From DAOVRL01 sp023128595 (GTDB lineage: Bacteria > Planctomycetota > Phycisphaerae > Sedimentisphaerales > Anaerobacaceae): DNA of 64,000 bases. A model generated the notes under the pieces. It worked only from the letters and a program-made list of their open reading frames with translations, searched no databases and had not been told where the DNA came from. The DNA lies in NCBI GenBank assembly GCA_030628155.1, contig DAOVRL010000002.1, positions 7,211-71,210 on the forward strand, given 5' to 3'. Shown here one piece after another: positions 45,547 through 54,108 of the stretch. Each line of letters begins with the position of its first letter. Position 1 is the first letter of the stretch. Position numbers and translations under genes: made by a program.

Positions 45547-47973
45547 CTAAAAGACTTTTCGCGATGTAACTAAGGGTTCGATCTTTTTGCGCGATACGGG
45601 TGCGGGGCGGAGTTTTCCCTGGGACCAGAGGTCGTAGCCGCTTAGGCGGGATGGGCTGTCGGGGTGCTCGGATTGGCCTATGGGTAATAGCGCCATAGAC
45701 TCATCGGCGTCGCGCAATGTAACATACTGTGTGTAGGATTGGGCTTTCTGCGAGAAGATGGTCCCTCCCTCGATGCAGGTTAGCGGCGGCAAGGTTACGT
45801 CTTTTTCGGGGTCAAGCGAGGCGAAGCCGTCGAGTGTTGAGAAATAGCCGAGTTTGGTTTCGAGCAGCTTTTCTTTTGCTATTTGCTGCCACTTGGTAGG
45901 TTCGTCGCCGTAGTTGGCTTTGCCGTATCGCCAGGCCGCCCTTAGAATCAGATTGATATACTCGGCTTCTTCGTTGGTCAGGGGTGCTTTGGGGTCTTTG
46001 CCGATGCGGGTGTTGATTGTCTGGAGCATGTTGCACAGACCTGAAAGGCCGCCCCCGTAGATTGTTGCGGCGACGAAGTTCCGGCGAAAGGCCATCGGCA
46101 TCAGGTTGAGAATTTCGGTTCCTTTGACGGACATTTCGGATTTGCCGCCGTTGGCGTGCCATTCTTCGAGGTATTTGAGGGCGAGCAGGGTGTCATCTTC
46201 GAGGCCGAATTTCTGGACGTCACGCAGGTGGTATGCGAGGCGAACGAGGTCTCGCTTGATGGGGCTGACGGTGTCGTAGTGAATGTCGAGCACGTCCTTG
46301 GGCTTGAAGGTTTCTTTGGCTCTGATTCTCTCTTTGAGCCGCCAGGACCGGCCGGTGTCGCCGAGGCTTCCGGTTGAGACGCCCATCGATATCGGATAGA
46401 ACGAGGCTATCGGGCGATGGTTTGCGGTGACGAGCCAGCCCTGCTCTGGATTGATGACCTGGGGCAGCAGCTCGTCGGGGCAGATGGCCTGCCAATCGGT
46501 CTGCGAGGTTGAGCCGTCGTGTGCGGCCATGGCGTCCAACAATGCACGCGAGGAGCGCACGGGCAAGGCGAGGATGGTCTTGTATCCGATATTGCCTTTG
46601 GAGTCGCCGAAGACGCAATTGGCGCTGGGGAATCTCCAGCCGGCGAGGGCCTTTTGAAATTCGTACACGTCTTTCGCCCGCATCATCGCCAGGGCGCCCT
46701 GGATGGTTTCGCGGTCGGTTTCGCAGTTGGGGATGCGTTTGAGGACGGCCTGGTCGCCGCGGCGGATTCCCATCGCCAGCGGTGTGACGACCGGGCCGAG
46801 GTGTGTGTCTTTGAGCGTGAGCGTTCGGGGCCTGCCGTCTTTGATTTTCACAGTTTCCATGCGGACTTGCATATCGAGCCACTTGCCGTCGAATGAGTAT
46901 TGATTGGGATGGTTAGGGTCGGTTTTCAACACGAACAGGTCGGCCTGGTCGGCGCCGAGGGCGGTCAGGCCCCAGGCAACGCTACCGGTGAAGCCGATAA
47001 GGATGACGGGGCTGCCCGCGACACCGACGCCGCGTGCGTTGAACGTTTTGCCTGCGACGTGGAATTCGTAGAACAGGGACGGGTTGCGAACCGGGGTTTG
47101 CGGGTCGCTGATGAGCACGGCTGAGCCATCGGTGGTTTTGGCGCCGCCGACGACCCAGGCGTGGCTGAACCTTCGGGTCGGCGGGCGGCGGCGCATAGGG
47201 GTGGTATCGATCTTGCGCGTCAGGTTGTGGTCTTTAGCGTAGTCGATAACCTTGCCGAGCCATTGGTCGCTGACGTCGGACCGTTGTATGACCGAGGCGT
47301 CGTCTCGTATTGGGCGGGCACGCAGGACGGCGGCACTATCGGTCGGATCGACGGAGCGGACTTTTCTTATTCCGTCCTTGATGTCGTAATAGGCGCCCAT
47401 TTCGCGCAGTCCGTCGCCGGAGAAGAAGATTCCGAGCCGCCACCAGGATGCGATGCAGTCGGCGGGCGTCCAGGGTCCTGGCTGTAAGTCGAGCTTGTCG
47501 AAGAGGTATAACAGGTCGTTGGGGTGGCCGGTGATGTAGTTGTTGACGCCGTCGCTGTAGGCCTCCAATAGCGTTCGGGATTCGGAGTCGAGGTTTTTAG
47601 CGACCTTTTGGGCGGCGCGGTAGTATCCGATGGTTCGCATTTTGACATCGTTTCGGACGGCGGAGTTTTTTCCCTGGGGGAGCCTGCGGTTTGCGCCGAC
47701 CTTCTGGTCGCCGATGAGTTCTGCCAGTCGGCCCTGGATGATTCGCAGATTGTAGTACATACCGAATGCGCGGTCCTCGGCGGCGGCGTAGCCCAGGCCG
47801 TACATCGCGCCGGCGTCGGTCTCGGCGAAGACGTGCGGGACGCCCCATTTATCTCGCAGCAGCTCAATCTTTCCATAACCGGTTGTCCGCCTGTGCGCCG
47901 ACCCGGTGAGGCCGCAGCCGGAAACAGTTAGAAGGACGGACGTTAGGGCAATAGCAAACTGTTTTGCCTTCAT
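45547..47973 (-). CDS. Penicillin-acylase family lipoprotein (Ntn hydrolase)
   Basis: An 808-aa enzyme of the penicillin amidase family, made as a precursor that cleaves itself. It begins with a lipoprotein signal, VLLTVSGCGLTG. The alpha chain contains RDKWGVPHVFAETDAGAMYGLGYAAAEDR. The beta chain would start at the serine of FSHAWVVGGAKTTDG, which fits the catalytic N-terminal Ser, with the later SPVILIGFTGSVAWGLTALG block. Substrate is unknown, possibly acyl-homoserine lactones or other amides. The ATG at 47973 has a CAGGAG site; an earlier start would read into the MITE. Confidence 0.88.
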   Translation of the reverse strand: MKAKQFAIALTSVLLTVSGCGLTGSAHRRTTGYGKIELLRDKWGVPHVFAETDAGAMYGLGYAAAEDRAFGMYYNLRIIQGRLAELIGDQKVGANRRLPQGKNSAVRNDVKMRTIGYYRAAQKVAKNLDSESRTLLEAYSDGVNNYITGHPNDLLYLFDKLDLQPGPWTPADCIASWWRLGIFFSGDGLREMGAYYDIKDGIRKVRSVDPTDSAAVLRARPIRDDASVIQRSDVSDQWLGKVIDYAKDHNLTRKIDTTPMRRRPPTRRFSHAWVVGGAKTTDGSAVLISDPQTPVRNPSLFYEFHVAGKTFNARGVGVAGSPVILIGFTGSVAWGLTALGADQADLFVLKTDPNHPNQYSFDGKWLDMQVRMETVKIKDGRPRTLTLKDTHLGPVVTPLAMGIRRGDQAVLKRIPNCETDRETIQGALAMMRAKDVYEFQKALAGWRFPSANCVFGDSKGNIGYKTILALPVRSSRALLDAMAAHDGSTSQTDWQAICPDELLPQVINPEQGWLVTANHRPIASFYPISMGVSTGSLGDTGRSWRLKERIRAKETFKPKDVLDIHYDTVSPIKRDLVRLAYHLRDVQKFGLEDDTLLALKYLEEWHANGGKSEMSVKGTEILNLMPMAFRRNFVAATIYGGGLSGLCNMLQTINTRIGKDPKAPLTNEEAEYINLILRAAWRYGKANYGDEPTKWQQIAKEKLLETKLGYFSTLDGFASLDPEKDVTLPPLTCIEGGTIFSQKAQSYTQYVTLRDADESMALLPIGQSEHPDSPSRLSGYDLWSQGKLRPAPVSRKKIEPLVTSRKVF

Positions 47974-48006
47974 AAGTACTCCTGTGTTTTCAGTGAATAT
48001 GAGTTC

Positions 48007-48166
48007 TGCAAAATTGCAGGTTAGGCCTATATTGTTGAAGAAAATCTTTTTTATGATTTTCTTCAATAATCACCTAACCACTTATGGCACAATACATTGC
48101 TGTTAAAAAGAAAAAATAAAAAAACGATTTTTTCTTTTCTAAGTAGGCCTAACCTGCAATTTTGCA
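48007..48166. mobile_element. MITE-like element, copy 2
   Basis: 160 bp with 23-bp terminal inverted repeats identical to those of the element at 28649-28810 (48007-48029 and 48144-48166), extendable to 26 bp here. The interior differs from copy 1 by only about a dozen bases and keeps both internal palindromes. It is flanked by direct copies of TTTTCAGTGAAT (47987-47998 and 48173-48184), a possible target duplication. It lies upstream of the penicillin-acylase-like gene, 33 bp from its start codon. Confidence 0.85.
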
Positions 48167-48260
48167 GAAGCCTTTTCAGTGAATGAGTCGGGTGGATAAA
48201 CATAATCCGATTGGGGCCCTGTTGTCAACGTTTGATATTTATAGCCGAAGGAGGCAGGGC

Positions 48261-49979
48261 CTATTTGAACAGGTTGTAGAGCATTTCATCGGAGAGCTGC
48301 AGTGTGAATTGGCGGGCGTTGTCCTGGGCGCCGGCGATCTGATAAGGCACGGTTTCGGTCAGGCGCAAGCCGCCTTCGTGATAGCTGACACCGAACTGGC
48401 CCTGCGAGAAGGGTGATACGAAAAACCGCGAGATTCCCTGTTCGTTGCTGTTGTGCGATACGCTCCAGACTGTGGTCTCGTCGCGGAGAATCCTCACCGG
48501 TGCGGCCTCGACCGCTACGGCCCAGTCGGAGCGGTGGGGGGCTTTGAAGATCCGGGCCGGTTCGGGCTTTAGGCCGGTTAGCTCGATTTCTCTGTACGCG
48601 CTTTTGGTATCGACGGCTACCGCGTGGATCTTGCCGCGAAGTTCGCCGAGGTTCATCTTGATGGAGCCGGCGTCCTCTTTGTAGAAAACGAGCAGTTTGG
48701 CGGGGATTTTGAGGCAGAGGCCGTCGGTCAGGTTGTTGTCACGGATCATCTGTTTTCTGAAGCGGCTTCTCCAGAAGAGGGACCAAGTCTTGATTTGGTG
48801 CTTGTTCGGGTATGGGTGTGACATGCCATCCGGGCGTGGGTCCAGGAGATTGCCCCAGATATTGGCAGCGCCGCCGGCTATGGTGGAGTGCCACAGGCCC
48901 CGACGGGTCATCTCGAAGTCGTAATCCTTTTTTGGATAGACGTTTTTGCGGACTCGGAAGCGGTCTTCGAGGAAGGTGGGCTTGTCGGGGTATTGTTCTA
49001 TGGCCTTGACGTAAGTATCGTAGTCGGGCCGGTGCTGCTGATACGAGGAATAATCCAGGCCGGCGTAGATTTGGGTGAGGTCCGGCGCCCTGCCGCCGAG
49101 GAAATGGGGCCAGCCCAGATGCTCATGCATATATTCGTGCCAGGCTCGCAGCTCGTTTTCCCTGACCCATTCCTGGAGGTCCCAGCCGTAGCCCATTGAC
49201 CAGCCGGGCAATGGGCCGAGGCGGGCGCAGATATAGCGCTGCAGGCGTCCATCAACCTTGCCGTTGAGGCCCCATCTCTTCGGCGTCATCCGGCGCTGCT
49301 CATCACCCCAGGCCCAAATATGGACGCCGCCGCCTGCGGCGTGGACCTTGCTTATCAGAAGCTCTATGGCTTCGAATGTGCGAGGGTCGGGGTTTGGGTC
49401 GGGTGCGGCAATCTCGTTCGAGCGGGTCTTGTCAAGATCGAACCAGCGACAGACAACGGCGATATGAAAACCGTTGAAGCCGTGCTCTACGAGGAATTCC
49501 CGAATGTCGGCATCGATGCGGGCGGGCCTGCGGTAGAACGTATCGGGGTCACAGTACATCACGTACTGCGGGACAAAGGCCTCATTGGTTCCGAGCCTTC
49601 CCCACTTGGCACCGAAGTTGGTTATAAAGCCGGGAACGCCCGGATTGGGACGCACCTGAACCTGGGCCTTGAGGTCGTCGAGGTCGGAGTCGGTGCTTTC
49701 GGTTACGAACCGCCATTGGCCGGTGCGCGTGCCTGTGAAGCGCAGCTTCCACGTGTCAGCAGCGTCATAGAAAAGCTCTGTCCGGATTTTTTGGCCTGTG
49801 TCGATATGAGTAAAGGTTGCCTTAGCGACGAGATCGAACGGATTGCCTTTGTGACCCGGATTTTGGAACTCCCAGTCCACAGGCTCCCAGAGCTTAGCCT
49901 GTTTGGGTGGTGTAGCGAAGACAGGGCCAAAGCCAATCAGGGAAACAGAAATTAAGAATATGAGACTATCTTTCAACAT
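48261..49979 (-). CDS. Exported DUF5060-type glycoside hydrolase-like protein
   Basis: A 572-aa exported protein. After a signal peptide (SLIFLISVSLIGFGPVFA) it has an N-terminal DUF5060 beta-sandwich (WEPVDWEFQNPGHKGNPFDL, WKLRFTGTRTGQWRF). A TIM-barrel like that of DUF4038/apiosidase-type hydrolases follows (REFLVEHGFNGFHIAVVCRWF, GGGVHIWAWGDEQRR, TFLEDRFRVR with possible acid residues), then a C-terminal beta domain. Substrate is unknown, but the neighbourhood suggests polysaccharide degradation. Its start overlaps the rsmI 3' end by 14 nt. Confidence 0.8.
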   Translation of the reverse strand: MLKDSLIFLISVSLIGFGPVFATPPKQAKLWEPVDWEFQNPGHKGNPFDLVAKATFTHIDTGQKIRTELFYDAADTWKLRFTGTRTGQWRFVTESTDSDLDDLKAQVQVRPNPGVPGFITNFGAKWGRLGTNEAFVPQYVMYCDPDTFYRRPARIDADIREFLVEHGFNGFHIAVVCRWFDLDKTRSNEIAAPDPNPDPRTFEAIELLISKVHAAGGGVHIWAWGDEQRRMTPKRWGLNGKVDGRLQRYICARLGPLPGWSMGYGWDLQEWVRENELRAWHEYMHEHLGWPHFLGGRAPDLTQIYAGLDYSSYQQHRPDYDTYVKAIEQYPDKPTFLEDRFRVRKNVYPKKDYDFEMTRRGLWHSTIAGGAANIWGNLLDPRPDGMSHPYPNKHQIKTWSLFWRSRFRKQMIRDNNLTDGLCLKIPAKLLVFYKEDAGSIKMNLGELRGKIHAVAVDTKSAYREIELTGLKPEPARIFKAPHRSDWAVAVEAAPVRILRDETTVWSVSHNSNEQGISRFFVSPFSQGQFGVSYHEGGLRLTETVPYQIAGAQDNARQFTLQLSDEMLYNLFK

Positions 49980-50664
49980 TGGTCGAGCCTTTCGGTCTTT
50001 TGTCTTGGGCTCCTGCGATGACGATGGTGTATTCGCCTTTTGGTGCTTCGTCGAGGTTGGCGAGGAGTTCGGAGAGTCGGCCTCGTTTGACTGATTCGAA
50101 CATCTTTGTCAGCTCTTTGGCGAGTGCTGCTCGGCGGTCGCCTAAGACTTCGAGGGCATCGGCCAAAAAGGCACGCAGTCGGTGGGGGCTTTCGTAAAAG
50201 ATAAGAGTGTGGGGCGAGTTCTTGTCGATGGCGAGGAAGCTCTGTCGCCGACCGCTCTTGCGAGGGGCAAAGCCGCGAAACGTAAAGGCGTGCGTGGGCA
50301 GGCCGGAGAGGACCAGCGCTATGACAAATGCGGTCGGGCCGGGGACCATCGTGACCTGGACGCCAGCTTCGAGTGCGGCCCGGACGAGCGTAAAGCCGGG
50401 GTCGGAGATGCCGGGGGTGCCGGCGTTGGTGACAAGTGCGACAGTCCTGCCCTGCTCGAGCAGTCCGACAATCTTGCGGCAGGCACGTTGCTTGTTATGC
50501 TCGTGGAAGGAGATTTGCGGGCGTTTGATGTCGAAACGCGCCAGCAGCATGCCGGTCTTTCGCGTGTCCTCGCTGGCGACGTAGTCGGCCTGGGCGAGCG
50601 TCTGAAGCGCTCGCTGCGAGATGTCCGACAGATTCCCAATAGGCGTCGCCACTAAGTACAGCAT
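49966..50664 (-). CDS. rsmI: 16S rRNA (cytidine-1402-2'-O)-methyltransferase RsmI
   Basis: RsmI methylates the ribose of C1402 in 16S rRNA, in the decoding centre. The 232-aa protein shows the tetrapyrrole-methylase-like fold: LYLVATPIGNLSDIS at the N-terminus, SEDTRKTGMLL, VTNAGTPGISDPG, VPGPTAFVIALVLSGL and FYESPHRL. All are family signatures. Length is slightly short at the C-terminus. It is followed by the overlapping DUF5060 gene and preceded by rsmE, another 16S methyltransferase. Confidence 0.95.
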   Translation of the reverse strand: MLYLVATPIGNLSDISQRALQTLAQADYVASEDTRKTGMLLARFDIKRPQISFHEHNKQRACRKIVGLLEQGRTVALVTNAGTPGISDPGFTLVRAALEAGVQVTMVPGPTAFVIALVLSGLPTHAFTFRGFAPRKSGRRQSFLAIDKNSPHTLIFYESPHRLRAFLADALEVLGDRRAALAKELTKMFESVKRGRLSELLANLDEAPKGEYTIVIAGAQDKRPKGSTNVER

Positions 50665-50751
50665 GGACTGTTCCTGTGCGCTTCATCCTTATCATAGTTT
50701 AGTTTAGTAAAGATGATCTTATTAAAGTTTTTAGGGGAAATCTTTAATAAG

Positions 50752-51492
50752 TCAAGCATCTAATTCGTGGAGGATAAGTGCCGTTGTGACGATGGCGGCG
50801 GTTTCGGTTCGGAGGATGCGTGGGCCGAGGCTGACGGGTATGGCGCCGCTGTCGCGGGCGAGCCGGACCTCTTGCTCGGCGAAGCCACCTTCGGGGCCGA
50901 TCAGCAAGGCGATGGTTTGCGGCTTTTTCTTGCGGCTTTGGTGCAGGGCCTCTCGGAGAGTCATCTTTTGTTCTTGTGGCGAGGCGATGAGGCAAAGATC
51001 GAATTCGGCCAGGCCCATAACGACCTGCTTGAATCGGACGGGCTGGTCCAGTTCGGGGATTCGGCCCCGGGCCGACTGCTCGGCTGCTTCGGTGATGATG
51101 CGCCGCCAGCGGGTGAGCTTGTTGGGTGTGACGGCATCGACGTCGCGGACAAGACTTCGCTGTGTGACGATGGGCACGAATCGCGCGATGCCGATTTCGG
51201 TGCACTTTTGCAGGAGGAGTTCGAACTTGTCGCGCGCGAGCAGGCTCTGATAAAGGGTAAGCCGGAGTTGAGGCTCGCCGGCGGCTGGGCGCTTTTGCTC
51301 GATTTGGCCGAGAACAGAGTCTTTGCGGACCTCGGTCAGGACCACATCGTATTCATAGCCGGTGTTGTCCAGGACGATGATGTGCCCTCCGGTAGTCATT
51401 CGCAGGACGTTGCGAATCTGATGGGCCTGCCGACGACCAAGGACCACCTGCTCGCCCTGGAAATATGATTTTGATATGAAGAATCGGTTCAT
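50752..51492 (-). CDS. rsmE: 16S rRNA (uracil-1498-N3)-methyltransferase RsmE
   Basis: RsmE methylates N3 of U1498. The 246-aa SPOUT-fold protein has an N-terminal PUA-like domain (MNRFFISKSYFQGEQVVLG...HQIRNVLRM) and the C-terminal knot with LLIGPEGGFAEQE and SLGPRILRTETAAI, the defining motif. The ATG at 51492 gives the normal length; a 46-residue upstream extension was rejected. rsmI lies 87 nt downstream. Confidence 0.95.
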   Translation of the reverse strand: MNRFFISKSYFQGEQVVLGRRQAHQIRNVLRMTTGGHIIVLDNTGYEYDVVLTEVRKDSVLGQIEQKRPAAGEPQLRLTLYQSLLARDKFELLLQKCTEIGIARFVPIVTQRSLVRDVDAVTPNKLTRWRRIITEAAEQSARGRIPELDQPVRFKQVVMGLAEFDLCLIASPQEQKMTLREALHQSRKKKPQTIALLIGPEGGFAEQEVRLARDSGAIPVSLGPRILRTETAAIVTTALILHELDA

Positions 51493-51827
51493 AAGCAGCA
51501 GAATACTAAGGGAAAGCGTTGCTGTGTGCAAGACCGGATTTGCGATGAGGGATGCTCGATGCCGGATGTTCGAGCTTAGCATTTTCTCACAAATGGTCTG
51601 ATCGGTTGTGATATTTGAGTGTACAGGCAAACGTGACTACGGCCGAGTCACCTTCGCGAGGCATATTTCGTTTCATCACCCCCCAGCCGAAGCCAGATTC
51701 GCGCAAGCTCTGGACGATTGCCGTAGGCGACTGGCTGACCGCCGGAGGTGGAATGAATCCGGCTTTGGAGGCTGGGTTGATGAAAAGATAAAGAGATGGC
51801 TCGCTGCCGAATATGCGGGGTCCGAGT
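51493..51827. other. Intergenic region with a doubtful 58-codon frame
   Basis: A rightward frame from TTG at 51615 to 51791 would encode a 58-aa peptide with ITPQPKPDSRKLWTIAVGDW. It has no clear ribosome site and no family match. I treat it as unproven. Nothing else is recognisable. Confidence 0.3.
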
Positions 51828-52283
51828 TCAACTCTTATTGTTGTCGTGGCTATTTTCCTCGGCGAGGATGGCTAAGATTTTGGCGGCGGTTTGTTCGGTT
51901 AGCTGGGGGGGGTGTCCGGAGGTGTCGGGATTGACGGGTTGTGGTTTGCCGGCGGCCTGGGCCGGACTTGTTGTGAGGTTCTGCATTGAGATGATGTCGA
52001 GGCAGGCCTTGCGGGCGGTTTCTACTTTTTCGGATTGGGTGAGCTGGACGAGCTTGGCGGCGGCGATAGGCGCATATCGAGCAATAAGGGCGGCGCTCTG
52101 GCGATGAGCGGCGGCGATGCGTTTCTCTAATTGCTCGATGAAGGCATCTTCGGCCTGCCATTGGTTGTAAAGTTTCGCCCTGACTTTGTGCTTTTGCAGG
52201 ATGGCTTGCTCGTCGAGCTCGCCGGCGAATAGATCCTCGATCACGTCGAGCTGTCTTTTACTGAGTTTCTCTTTCTTAGGCAT
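51828..52283 (-). CDS. Terminase small subunit-like HTH protein
   Basis: A 151-aa protein of the phBC6A51/terminase small subunit type. Its N-terminal HTH (KLSKRQLDVIEDLFAGELDEQAILQKHKV) is followed by a long central helix (EDAFIEQLEKRIAAAHRQSAALIARYAPIAAAKLVQLTQS), then a disordered Pro/Thr-rich tail. Small terminases recognise phage DNA and hand it to the large subunit. The large subunit candidate is at 33737-35254 on the same strand, with about 16.5 kb of non-phage genes between. A GGGGA site precedes the ATG. It is the last gene of the phage-like block. Confidence 0.6.
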   Translation of the reverse strand: MPKKEKLSKRQLDVIEDLFAGELDEQAILQKHKVRAKLYNQWQAEDAFIEQLEKRIAAAHRQSAALIARYAPIAAAKLVQLTQSEKVETARKACLDIISMQNLTTSPAQAAGKPQPVNPDTSGHPPQLTEQTAAKILAILAEENSHDNNKS

Positions 52284-52427
52284 TGTGTGGTATCCCCGAA
52301 TAGATTTGATAATTACGGATGATTGACAATTCTCCCGAATCAGGTTTATCTTTAGGCTGAGGCACGATGAAAGGTCGGGCCTAAGGAGCTCTATTAACTT
52401 GTCAAAGAGCTTTGCTCGATGCTTGAT

Positions 52428-53246
52428 TCATAATGCTTGTGCGACGGCGGAGGCGATACTTGGTGTCACCGCCTCGACGGAGTTGAGGTCATTTCTTGTG
52501 GGCTCGAACAAGTATGTTGCCTGGAGCCAGAGTCGGATTTCGGGGTGGTAGTTGAAGTTGAGGCAGGCGAACTCGCCGAACAGCTCGATGGCCGTATCGT
52601 CATAGGCGATTGCGGCGTCGGCCTCGTAGTCATAATAGCCGATGTGAATCATCCTGCCCTGATGCTGTATCCGTGCCCGCCACTTGCGCACATCTTTGTC
52701 CCAATACACACCCTTATAGCGTGACGTGCCGCCGGTCCCAGGCAATTGGTTGTACCGATTCTGCGCGGGCGTACAGATTCGCAGATTGCAGCGGCGGTTG
52801 TCCAGGGTGTTGTGGTTCTTGTGGTCGCAGACAAGACCGGTCGGGACGTTCAATATTACACGGTGCATCCTGATTGTCCTGCCGTTTTGCCGCCGCTGGG
52901 CGTAGAAAAGTCCACGGTTGTCCGAGACGTACCACTTGTGCTGAGCCAGCCGGTCGTAGTCCTCAGCGTCCACGATGGTGAACTTGCCCTGTGTGAGCGG
53001 GATTACCCGATGCTCGGTGGATGCTGTCATTGCGAGGCCTGAAAGGCCGTGGCAATCTCCTTCTTTCAAACGGCTGGAGATTGCTTCGCTTCGCTCGCAA
53101 TGACAAAGAGGATTGTCATCCCTTTGCTTCGGCTCAGGGCAGATTGTCAGTGTGCCCGAGCATTGCGAGCTCGCGACCGCCCTTCCGGCGAGGCGAACGC
53201 ATCGCCTGGGCAACGTAATTTGATTAGAAGTCCTTTTATCATCCAT
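52428..53246 (-). CDS. HNH endonuclease with AP2 DNA-binding domain, N-terminus extended by a repeat
   Basis: A 272-aa frame. The functional part starts near residue 75. IPLTQGKFTIVDAEDYDRLAQHKW leads into an HNH_3 nuclease (MHRVILN, CDHKNHNTLDNRRCNLRICT), then an AP2 domain (SRYKGVYWDKDVRKWRARIQ...GYYDYEADAAIAYD). This is the homing-endonuclease layout common in phages. Residues about 48-73 are a translated palindromic repeat (CHCERSEAISS...DCHGLSGLAMT), so the repeat has inserted into or just before the original start. Starts at 53246, which overlaps the upstream gene by 8 nt, and 53030 are both possible. Confidence 0.75.
   Translation of the reverse strand: MDDKRTSNQITLPRRCVRLAGRAVASSQCSGTLTICPEPKQRDDNPLCHCERSEAISSRLKEGDCHGLSGLAMTASTEHRVIPLTQGKFTIVDAEDYDRLAQHKWYVSDNRGLFYAQRRQNGRTIRMHRVILNVPTGLVCDHKNHNTLDNRRCNLRICTPAQNRYNQLPGTGGTSRYKGVYWDKDVRKWRARIQHQGRMIHIGYYDYEADAAIAYDDTAIELFGEFACLNFNYHPEIRLWLQATYLFEPTRNDLNSVEAVTPSIASAVAQAL
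53026..53104. repeat. Dispersed palindromic repeat inside the HNH gene
   Basis: GTCATTGCGAGGCCTGAAAGGCC at the left end and CTTCGCTCGCAATGAC at the right, with GGCAATCTCC/GGAGATTGC internal arms. It reads through in frame in the HNH-AP2 coding sequence. Confidence 0.85.
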
Positions 53247-54084
53247 TTTTGTACCTCAATTCCTTTTTTAGTAGTGTCATAAATACCGCGGCGGGCTTTC
53301 GACCGGTCTTTGCCTCCTCGGCCAAATCCAGCACCCGAGCGAAAATCTCCTGCGTGAACCTGCCCTCGGCACAGCCCCTCGTCAGCCAGTTGGTGACATT
53401 GCGAAAACAGGTGCGGTCCGACTGGCTCCTCGGCCTGATGATTTGCACCAATGCCTGATTGAAGTGCAGCGCCTGAGACGCAGCAGAGCCGCTAATTGGC
53501 TCGCTGGTCTGCCTGCCTGCTCCCGCAGTGACCCCAAGCCGCTGCACGATCGGACCGATAGATTCGACCCCCTCGGCTCCGCTGGCCGGTGCAGGCCCCT
53601 TGCCTTTGGTAAGGCCTACGACCGGCCGAACCGAATTCGAAGAAGAAAGCGCGAGCCCCGACGAGCTCGTATTCGTAAGAGCTTTACTTTCCTTTTCGAT
53701 TACGTTTCTTTTCGTTTCCTTGGCCATAGGGTCGCCATTAGGGTCGCCATAGCGAGCCCATCTTTTCTGAGCTCCTCTAAGTCCTGATTTTCGCTGGCCT
53801 TGCACGAATTTCTTTGCCCTTCTCAGCTCTTTTGTTACACGTTTATGTTTTATCACGCCGTTGCGTGTCTGAAACTTTTTCGAGATCCTGTCCCAGATTT
53901 CCTCGAAGTTTTCGCAGTTGCACAATCTCGCCAGAGCTTTCGGGTCGAATTCGCATTTGCCGCCGCTGCAGTATAGTTGGAAAATCAACGTACAATAGAC
54001 CCCCCTCTCGGCGGCGGAGAACCCGATGAAATCCAGGTCCGTCAGGAACGCCTGGCTTTCAAGTTGTACGAACCGTATCTTCAT
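53239..54084 (-). CDS. DUF1376-like phage replication-associated protein
   Basis: A 281-aa protein. The N-terminal 105 residues resemble DUF1376 (DFIGFSAAERGVYCTLIFQLYCSGGKC...LARLCNCENFEEIWDRI...KKFVQGQRKSGLRGAQKRW), a winged-helix-like domain found in phage and prophage replication proteins. A low-complexity Ser/Gly/Pro linker (about 125-195) leads to a C-terminal helical part (FRNVTNWLTRGCAEGRFTQEIFARVLDLAEEAK). It overlaps the HNH gene by 8 nt and follows the ParB-like gene by 24 nt. Together this points to a phage-derived operon. Confidence 0.65.
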   Translation of the reverse strand: MKIRFVQLESQAFLTDLDFIGFSAAERGVYCTLIFQLYCSGGKCEFDPKALARLCNCENFEEIWDRISKKFQTRNGVIKHKRVTKELRRAKKFVQGQRKSGLRGAQKRWARYGDPNGDPMAKETKRNVIEKESKALTNTSSSGLALSSSNSVRPVVGLTKGKGPAPASGAEGVESIGPIVQRLGVTAGAGRQTSEPISGSAASQALHFNQALVQIIRPRSQSDRTCFRNVTNWLTRGCAEGRFTQEIFARVLDLAEEAKTGRKPAAVFMTLLKKELRYKNG

Positions 54085-54108
54085 TTTCAGATACTCTTGT
54101 TAGGAGCC

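Noticed and set aside
51615..51791. 58-codon rightward frame between rsmE and the terminase small subunit gene
   Set aside because: TTG start, no ribosome site, no family match.
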